DNA of 64,000 nt. It comes from Betaproteobacteria bacterium (lineage in GTDB: Bacteria; Pseudomonadota; Gammaproteobacteria; Burkholderiales; SG8-39). Made by a program: the position numbers and the translations under genes. Positions 58,543-64,000 of this stretch are shown here, piece after piece; position 1 is the stretch's first letter; every line of letters begins with the position of its first letter. The notes beneath the pieces are model-generated. The model saw nothing but the letters and a program-made list of their open reading frames with translations. It searched no databases and was not told the origin of the DNA. Where the stretch lies: NCBI GenBank assembly GCA_947482825.1, contig CANKMT010000009.1, positions 1-64,000 of the forward strand, written 5' to 3'.

Positions 58543-59514
58543 ATGTGCAAACCATTCCTCCTGTCCGTTGTGTGGCTCGCCGTGCTGGCCTGCGCCCCGG
58601 CGCTTGCCCAGGAGACCTACCCCTCCAAACCGCTGCGCATCATCGTGCCTTTCGCCCCTGGCGGCGGCATCGACATCCTCGGCCGCACGCTCGGCCAGAA
58701 GCTCTCTGAGCGCTGGAAGCAACCGGTGGTCATCGAGAACAAGCCCGGCGCGAGCGGCGCGATCGGATTCGACCTCGCGGCTAAAGCGCCGGCTGACGGC
58801 TACTCGATCCTGATGTCGGTCAACACGATGATCATGCTGCCGAGCCTCAACAAGAAGCTGCCGTTCGACGCAATCAAGGATTTCGCGCCGGTGGCGCCGG
58901 TGGCGATCGGCACGATGGCGTTCGTCGTGCCGCCTTCGCTCAACGTGAAGACCATCGCGGAGTTCGTCGCGCTGGCGAAGAAAGAACCCGGCAAACTCAA
59001 CTACGGCTCGCCGGGCAACGGCACGCCCCATCACCTTTCGATGGAACTCTTCAAGCAGCGCGCGGGCATCAGCCTCACGCATATCCCGTACAAGGGCTCG
59101 GACGGCATGATGACCGGCATCCTCGGCGGCCAGATCAGCGCGGTGTTCATGCCGGTGCACCAGGCGCTGACCAACGTACAGGCCGGGCGCCTGGTCATGC
59201 TTTCGGCCAGCGGCACCAAGCGGTCGAATGCGACACCCAACGTGCCCTCGCTCGGCGAAGCGGCCGGCATCCGCGACATCGACGTCGACATCTGGTTCGG
59301 CATGTATTTGCAGGCGGCGGCCCCCAAGGACGTGATCGCCAAATTGAATGCCGAGGTCAACGCGATCCTCAAGTCGCCCGATGTGATCGAGACGCTAGCC
59401 AAGCAAGGCCTCCAGCCCACCGGCGGCACGCCGGCGGAGCTTGCGGAACTGACGTCGAGCGACCTGGCCCGCTGGGCCAAGGTCATCCAAGAAGCCAACA
59501 TCAAGGCAGATTGA
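58543..59514 (+). CDS. Bug/TctC-family periplasmic solute receptor
   Basis: The 323-residue receptor has a signal peptide ('LLSVVWLAVLACAPALAQ'), 'YPSKPLRIIVPFAPGGGIDI', 'AKAPADGYSILMSVNTMI' and 'THIPYKGSDGMMTGILGG'. Its stop lies 2 bp before the start of the flavin hydroxylase gene, so receptor and hydroxylase probably serve one aromatic acid. Confidence 0.93.
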   Translation: MCKPFLLSVVWLAVLACAPALAQETYPSKPLRIIVPFAPGGGIDILGRTLGQKLSERWKQPVVIENKPGASGAIGFDLAAKAPADGYSILMSVNTMIMLPSLNKKLPFDAIKDFAPVAPVAIGTMAFVVPPSLNVKTIAEFVALAKKEPGKLNYGSPGNGTPHHLSMELFKQRAGISLTHIPYKGSDGMMTGILGGQISAVFMPVHQALTNVQAGRLVMLSASGTKRSNATPNVPSLGEAAGIRDIDVDIWFGMYLQAAAPKDVIAKLNAEVNAILKSPDVIETLAKQGLQPTGGTPAELAELTSSDLARWAKVIQEANIKAD

Positions 59515-59516
59515 AC

Positions 59517-60773
59517 ATGGACGTAATCATCATCGGCGCAGGCGTAGGCGGACTTACCCTCGCGCTCGAACTGCACAAGATCGGGATCCCCACGCGCGTG
59601 TACGAAGCCGCCCCGGAGATCAAGCAGGTCGGCGTGGGCGTCACGCTCTTGCCCCACTGCGTCAAGGTGCTCGGCGAACTGGGGCTGGTGGATCACCTCG
59701 CAAAGCTGGCGGTGACAACCCGCGAAAGCGTCTTCTTCAACCGTTTCGGCCAGCGCATCCACAGCGAGCCCACGGGGCGTTACGCAGGTTACGAGTGGCC
59801 ACAGTTCCAGGCGCACCGGGCCGACATCCTCACGGTGTTGCTCGATGCCTTCAAGGCGCGCATCGGGGAGGAACGCCTTTTCCTCGACTGGAAGTGCACC
59901 GGCTTCGAACAAGATGCCGGCAGCGTGACGGCAAAGTTCGTCTCGCGCACCACCGGCGAGGAAAGGCCGCCGCAAAAGGGCGATGTGCTGGTCGCCTGCG
60001 ACGGGCTGCACTCGGTGATCCGCAAGCAACTCCATCCAGCCGAAGGCGAGCCAGTGTATTCCGGCGTGAACATGTGGCGCGGCGTTACGCGCTGGAAACC
60101 CTACCTCACGGGCGACAGCTACACCCGCGCCGGCTGGCTTACGCCGGGCAAGACCGTGATTTACCCGATCCGCAACAACATCGATGCCGAAGGCCGCACG
60201 CTCATCAGCTGGGTCACCGAAGTCACCACGCCCAAGTACGAAAAGCGCGACTGGAACCGGCCGGGCAACATCGACGATTTCATCGGCCCTTTCGAGGACT
60301 GGAACTGGGACTGGCTCGACGTGCCCGCGATGATCCGCGCCTCGGACATGATTCTCGAGTTCCCGATGATCGACCAGGACCCGCTGCCCTGGTGGACACA
60401 GGGCCGGGTGACGCTATTGGGCGATGCCGCGCACCCGATGGTGCCGCGCGGCTCGAACGGCGCGGGGCAGGCGATCCTCGACACCGTCGCGCTCCGGAAG
60501 GCTTTCCTTGCCGACAAGGATCCGATCCTCGCGCTCAAGGCCTACGAAAGCGAGCGCTCTCCGGCCACCGCCAACGTGGTGCTGACCAACCGCAAGAACC
60601 CGCCCGATGCAATCCTGAGGGAAGTGTGGCAACGCACCGGCGACAAGCCTTTCAAGAACATCGACGATGTGATCTCGAAGGCCGAGATCATGGCGATTTC
60701 GGACGGTTACAAGAAAGTCGCCGGCTACGACCGGGAGTCCCTGCGCGACGAGAACAAGGCGCTGCGCGCCTGA
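59517..60773 (+). CDS. FAD-dependent aromatic hydroxylase (salicylate/6-hydroxynicotinate type)
   Basis: The 418-residue protein has the GxGxxG loop 'MDVIIIGAGVGGLTLALELH', the DG motif 'VACDGLHSVIRKQLHP' and the GD motif 'RVTLLGDAAHPMVPRGSNGA'. It belongs to the class A flavin monooxygenases that hydroxylate salicylate-like acids. The ATG at 59517 is preferred over a TTG at 59511. Its end overlaps the DUF349 gene on the other strand by 49 bp. Confidence 0.9.
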   Translation: MDVIIIGAGVGGLTLALELHKIGIPTRVYEAAPEIKQVGVGVTLLPHCVKVLGELGLVDHLAKLAVTTRESVFFNRFGQRIHSEPTGRYAGYEWPQFQAHRADILTVLLDAFKARIGEERLFLDWKCTGFEQDAGSVTAKFVSRTTGEERPPQKGDVLVACDGLHSVIRKQLHPAEGEPVYSGVNMWRGVTRWKPYLTGDSYTRAGWLTPGKTVIYPIRNNIDAEGRTLISWVTEVTTPKYEKRDWNRPGNIDDFIGPFEDWNWDWLDVPAMIRASDMILEFPMIDQDPLPWWTQGRVTLLGDAAHPMVPRGSNGAGQAILDTVALRKAFLADKDPILALKAYESERSPATANVVLTNRKNPPDAILREVWQRTGDKPFKNIDDVISKAEIMAISDGYKKVAGYDRESLRDENKALRA

Positions 60774-63016
60774 GCGGGTCGCTGGCTGCTCGCCTGAGCC
60801 GGCCGCTGGTTCAACAGTCGCTCGACCACTGCCGCCATCCGCGAGGCCTGCGAGGCATCCTCGGCCGCGGGGATTTCGTACCACTTCTTCACCATGGCTT
60901 CCGGCTCCAGCGGAACCGAAGAAGCCTTCTTGCTGAAGCGTTCCTGCAGTCTCGAGAGGTTGCGCGCACGGCGTGCAGCCGCATGCGATTCCGGCGTCGG
61001 GAGGTCCAACGCGATCTCGAGGTCCAATAGCAGCGTGTCGCGCTCGGCCTTGCCGCGTTCCAGTACGTCGGGGGCCGCATCCGCGGGTGCCGCGGCTTTC
61101 TGCGCCATCTCGGCAAAACGTGCGGCGTGCTTGTCCTTTTTCTTCTGCTCGACTTGCCGCGCGGCTTCGACTACGGCCGCGCGTTCGGCTTCGCGCTGGG
61201 CGCGCTGCGCGTCGCGCTCGGCGAATTCGGCATCGCGCCGGGCGAAAACCGCGTCGCAAGCGCTGCGAAAGCGACGCCAGAACTTCTGGTCGTCGCCATG
61301 CCGCAGCTTGATCACCGGGACGTCTTCCTTCCAGCGCCGCTGCAGGGTCTTGGCCGCGCTCATCGCTTCCGGAAGGTCGGCCATTTCCTTGAGCGCTTCG
61401 GCCTGCGCAACGAGGTCCTTTAGTCGAGTGAATTCCTTGGTGCGCGCCTCTTCGAGCTGCGTGTCCATTTTCGCGGTGAGCGCGTCGAACCGCTTTCTCA
61501 GGTGGCGCTCGTCGCGGAATCCAGCGCGCGCCATGGAACGCCACTGGCGGGTGATCTCCTCGCGCTTGCCTTCGATTGCGCGCAGGTCGGACTTCGGGTC
61601 CGCTTCGGCGATCGCCGCGTGCCAGGCGTCCCACTCATCGAGCGCCGCCGCCTTCGCGGCCCGCGCCACTTCGTTGGCCGCCGCCTCGATGGCGCGCTGC
61701 TCGGCCACCGGCTTGTAGGCGCGCTCGAGCGCGCGGTCGAATTTCTTCCACAGCGCCTGCGGCGCGCCGCCGTGCGCATCGAGGTTTTTCCACTCGCGCC
61801 GCAATAGCGGGATCGCCCGCGCACGCTCTGCGATGTCCGGCTCGCCCTGCAACAGCGCTTCGGCCACCCCGATGAGTTGCTCGCGCGCCTGGTCGGTGCC
61901 CCAGCGCGCCCATCCTGCCAGGCGCGCCTGCTGGGCGCCGGCCCTTTGCAACCTGCGCGCGACCTGGCCGCCGGGCGAAACACCGCCGAGCAGGCGATCG
62001 ATGCTCTTGGAGGCCGACTCGGCTTCGACTACACGGCCCTCTTCGAGGTGCGCTTCGAGCTCGCCCAGCAGCTTCTGGATGGCTTCGTGGTCGATCTTCT
62101 TGCGGGGCGGCGCGTTCGAGGCGGCCTCGGCAGCCGCCTTGTCGGCGGCTTCGGCCGCGAATCTAGCCGCGAGTTCGGCCTCTTCGGCGGCCGTGCGGCG
62201 CTCGTCCTCGAGCACGGTGCGTTCGATCGCGTCGGCGAACGCGATCACGCGGTTCTCGACTTCCTCCAGCGTCATGACGAAGTTGCGGGCGGCCGGCACG
62301 TTCCGGAGCCACCGGGGCGCGGCCGATGCAGCCTCCACCAATGTGCTGTGCTGGGCACTCCATTCGCCCAGCTGGTCGGCCGTCGGTTCGACTGCGGTGC
62401 GGACCGCGATCATGAGCGCCTCGGCCGAAGCCAGCAGTCCGCGCATTTCGATTTGCGCCTGCGTCTCCTGCAGCACGCGTTCGCGCGCCTCCGCAAGCAG
62501 GGCTTCGCACTCCACGGTCTCGTCGCCGCCCTTGCCGAGCGAGGCGAGTTCCTTCTCGATTTCAAGCAGGTGATTGATCGCTATCGGCGTGGTTTCCAGC
62601 AGGCCGCGCACCGAAGCCGCCAGCTCGACCGCGCGGCGGGCCCGGGTGCCTTCCTGGCGCGAGGCGCGCAAGGCATCGGAGCAATGCCGGTGCACGTGCT
62701 TGTCCTTGCTCGATTCGGCCAGCCGCCGCAGGACCGCCTTGTCTGAGATACGCTGAGCTGCGGCGAGGCGGATCTCGGAGAACTTGCTGCGCAGCGCCAC
62801 CTCGGCGAGCAGGGCGTCGCCCACCACGTGATGGGCCCATTGGGTTGCAATCGCCTTGTCGGTCGCGTCGCACACCGCTTCGGCCCACGCCGCCGGTGGT
62901 GCATCCGCTGCGGGCTGCACGGGCGGCGCCACGACGCTCGCCGAGCCGGGAGGCTTTTCGCCAACCACGTTGCCTCCCGCGGGTGCGGGCCGCGCAAAGA
63001 TCCAGTTCTTGTTCAT
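60725..63016 (-). CDS. DUF349-domain protein
   Basis: The 763-residue protein is helical and highly charged throughout. Repeated '..rW..i' modules of the DUF349 type are visible, for example 'ITRQWRSMARAGFRDERHLR' and 'KTLQRRWKEDVPVIKLRHGD' with 'KFWRRFRSACDAVFARRDAE'. Long Ala/Glu/Arg stretches (about 250-310 and 580-620) are likely coiled coils. No catalytic motif is seen. In other bacteria DUF349 proteins are linked to ribosome or cell-envelope regulation; the role here is unknown. Confidence 0.85.
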   Translation of the reverse strand: MNKNWIFARPAPAGGNVVGEKPPGSASVVAPPVQPAADAPPAAWAEAVCDATDKAIATQWAHHVVGDALLAEVALRSKFSEIRLAAAQRISDKAVLRRLAESSKDKHVHRHCSDALRASRQEGTRARRAVELAASVRGLLETTPIAINHLLEIEKELASLGKGGDETVECEALLAEARERVLQETQAQIEMRGLLASAEALMIAVRTAVEPTADQLGEWSAQHSTLVEAASAAPRWLRNVPAARNFVMTLEEVENRVIAFADAIERTVLEDERRTAAEEAELAARFAAEAADKAAAEAASNAPPRKKIDHEAIQKLLGELEAHLEEGRVVEAESASKSIDRLLGGVSPGGQVARRLQRAGAQQARLAGWARWGTDQAREQLIGVAEALLQGEPDIAERARAIPLLRREWKNLDAHGGAPQALWKKFDRALERAYKPVAEQRAIEAAANEVARAAKAAALDEWDAWHAAIAEADPKSDLRAIEGKREEITRQWRSMARAGFRDERHLRKRFDALTAKMDTQLEEARTKEFTRLKDLVAQAEALKEMADLPEAMSAAKTLQRRWKEDVPVIKLRHGDDQKFWRRFRSACDAVFARRDAEFAERDAQRAQREAERAAVVEAARQVEQKKKDKHAARFAEMAQKAAAPADAAPDVLERGKAERDTLLLDLEIALDLPTPESHAAARRARNLSRLQERFSKKASSVPLEPEAMVKKWYEIPAAEDASQASRMAAVVERLLNQRPAQASSQRPAQARSALFSSRRDSRS

Positions 63017-63032
63017 CTAGTGCTTGCCGCCC

Positions 63033-63806
63033 TCAAAGGACACCGGAGGTGCCGCCGTCCAGGTTGATGCTGGTGCCGGTGACGTAGCTTGCCGCATCCG
63101 AGGCAAGGAAGGCGATCACGTTGGCCACTTCTTCGGCCTGCCCGACCCGGCCCAGCGGAATGTCCTTGGCCATGGTCGCGTACAGCTCGTCGGGCTTGAT
63201 GCCCGCCTTGGCCGCCTTCTTGTCGTGCTGCCCGGCGCGGATGAGGCCGATGCACACGGTGTTGACGAGAATCTTGTCCGGCGCGAACTCCTTGGAAAGC
63301 GCCTTGGTGAAAGCGAGCCCTGCGGCGCGAGTGACCGTGGTCGGCATCGATTTGGCGCGCGGCTGCTTGGCGCCGATGTTGGTGATGTTGATGATGCGCC
63401 CGCCGCCCTGCTTCTTCATCTCGGGAATCGAAAGCCTCGCAAGACGGATTGCACCAAACATTTTGAGGTCGAAATCCGCCTGCCAGGCTTCGTCGGTCAC
63501 CGACTGGAACTCGCCGGTGGCCGAAGTGCCGGCGTTGTTGACGAGGATATCGATGCGCCCGAACGCCTTGAGCGCCTCGGCCACGAGTCTTTCACAATCG
63601 GCCTTGTTGCCGACGTCGGCACGAACCGCCGCGACCTTGCCGCCGGCGGCGCGGATTTCGGCCGCCACGGCGTCGAGCAATTCCTGCCCGCGGGCGGCGA
63701 TGACCACGCTTGCGCCCTCCTTCGCAAGCAGCACCGCCGAGGCCTTGCCTATGCCTTGGGTGCCGCCGGTGATGATCGCAACCTTGCCTTTCAGTCCCAG
63801 TTCCAT
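63033..63806 (-). CDS. SDR-family protein with a non-canonical active site
   Basis: The 257-residue protein has a normal Rossmann start 'KVAIITGGTQGIGKASAVLL', 'DILVNNAGTSATGEF' and the C-terminal 'ASYVTGTSINLDGGTSGVL'. The YxxxK catalytic pair is replaced: the region reads 'SMPTTVTRAAGLAF', with Thr at the Tyr position (about 156) and Arg at the Lys position (about 160), and the catalytic Ser position reads Thr-Asn. It may bind NAD(P) without classical oxidoreductase activity. It lies 16 bp from the DUF349 gene. Confidence 0.82.
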   Translation of the reverse strand: MELGLKGKVAIITGGTQGIGKASAVLLAKEGASVVIAARGQELLDAVAAEIRAAGGKVAAVRADVGNKADCERLVAEALKAFGRIDILVNNAGTSATGEFQSVTDEAWQADFDLKMFGAIRLARLSIPEMKKQGGGRIINITNIGAKQPRAKSMPTTVTRAAGLAFTKALSKEFAPDKILVNTVCIGLIRAGQHDKKAAKAGIKPDELYATMAKDIPLGRVGQAEEVANVIAFLASDAASYVTGTSINLDGGTSGVL

Positions 63807-63879
63807 GCCCCGATTCCTCGAATTTTTTCGTCCCGAAGCATAGCGCCCCCGCCATGGTCTTGCCTACATCATCTGCGCT

Positions 63880-64000
63880 ATGCTCGATCGCATGACCTCT
63901 CCTCCCGGCGCCGATCCCGGCGCGCGCTTTTACGCGGACCTGCGGGTGGTATCGGACCTTGGCGAATCGACCCGCCCGCAAAACTGCTCGCCGCTCCCTG
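63880..64000 (+). CDS. DUF3095-like protein, N-terminal part
   Basis: Forty codons are visible before the window ends. 'ARFYADLRVVSDLGEST' followed by 'RPQNCSPLP' matches the start of DUF3095 proteins, which contain a degenerate nucleotidyl-cyclase-like fold. Starts at 63880 or 63892 are both possible. The gene is divergent from the SDR gene. Confidence 0.6.
   Translation, partial: MLDRMTSPPGADPGARFYADLRVVSDLGESTRPQNCSPLP

Overview
The window is high-GC DNA with dense, mostly co-directional operons. Its gene content points to a heterotrophic betaproteobacterium, most likely of the order Burkholderiales. There are eight Bug/TctC-type solute receptors (one partial), four TauD/TfdA dioxygenases, three ABC uptake systems or parts of them, and a heterotetrameric sarcosine oxidase. 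No rRNA, tRNA, CRISPR array, intact transposase or integrase was seen. The genus is inference only.

Layout. Positions 1-1274 hold a Bug receptor tail and a TauD dioxygenase. Positions 1408-7500 are an accessory zone: an intact chpSB toxin-antitoxin pair, a GNAT/DUF1778 pair, an orphan higA with a higB stump, an AAA/DUF4143 ATPase, a divergent nucleotidyltransferase pair, and many gene stumps (alpha/beta-hydrolase, PIN, transposase, ABC substrate-binding protein). The last 3.1 kb of this zone lies between 66-bp direct repeats that copy the 3' end of the next Bug gene. Positions 7501-17276 (minus strand) carry a Bug/TauD pair, a PotABCD-like importer, an M19 dipeptidase homologue, and a beta-lactamase-fold hydrolase flanked by two Bug receptors.

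Positions 17338-27541 (plus strand) form one tightly coupled cluster: soxB-soxD-soxA-soxG, amidohydrolase, CobW-type GTPase, FMN hydroxyacid oxidase, enamidase-like amidohydrolase. It looks like a catabolic route that ends in an N-methyl amino acid. Positions 27552-31516 hold another TauD, an AA_synth-family protein and a RidA / D-hydroxyacid dehydrogenase / unknown-protein operon. Positions 31775-39019 encode a Dpp/Opp-like ABC importer with a divergent hydantoin/allantoin-racemase homologue and a PuuE-type allantoinase homologue, followed on the minus strand by GlxR-, IlvD/Edd- and DenD-like enzymes. This suggests uptake and breakdown of ureides or hydantoins and sugar acids.

Positions 42648-47345 hold three more Bug receptors, a ModA-like protein without signal peptide and a TfdA-like dioxygenase. 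A SWIM/SNF2 pair follows at 47388-50988. A second accessory zone (51038-54325) contains Uma2, FHA, RelE/HTH, VapBC and scrambled YhcG stumps. The right end returns to catabolism: a deacetylase-fold protein, a Baeyer-Villiger-type monooxygenase, an NTF2-like protein, a Bug receptor with a flavin hydroxylase, a DUF349 protein, an unusual SDR and the start of a DUF3095 gene.

A short dispersed repeat of about 65 bp (2759, 29126, 44323) has a fixed 52-bp spacing between its terminal direct repeats. It was found by eye and is not explained by any gene.
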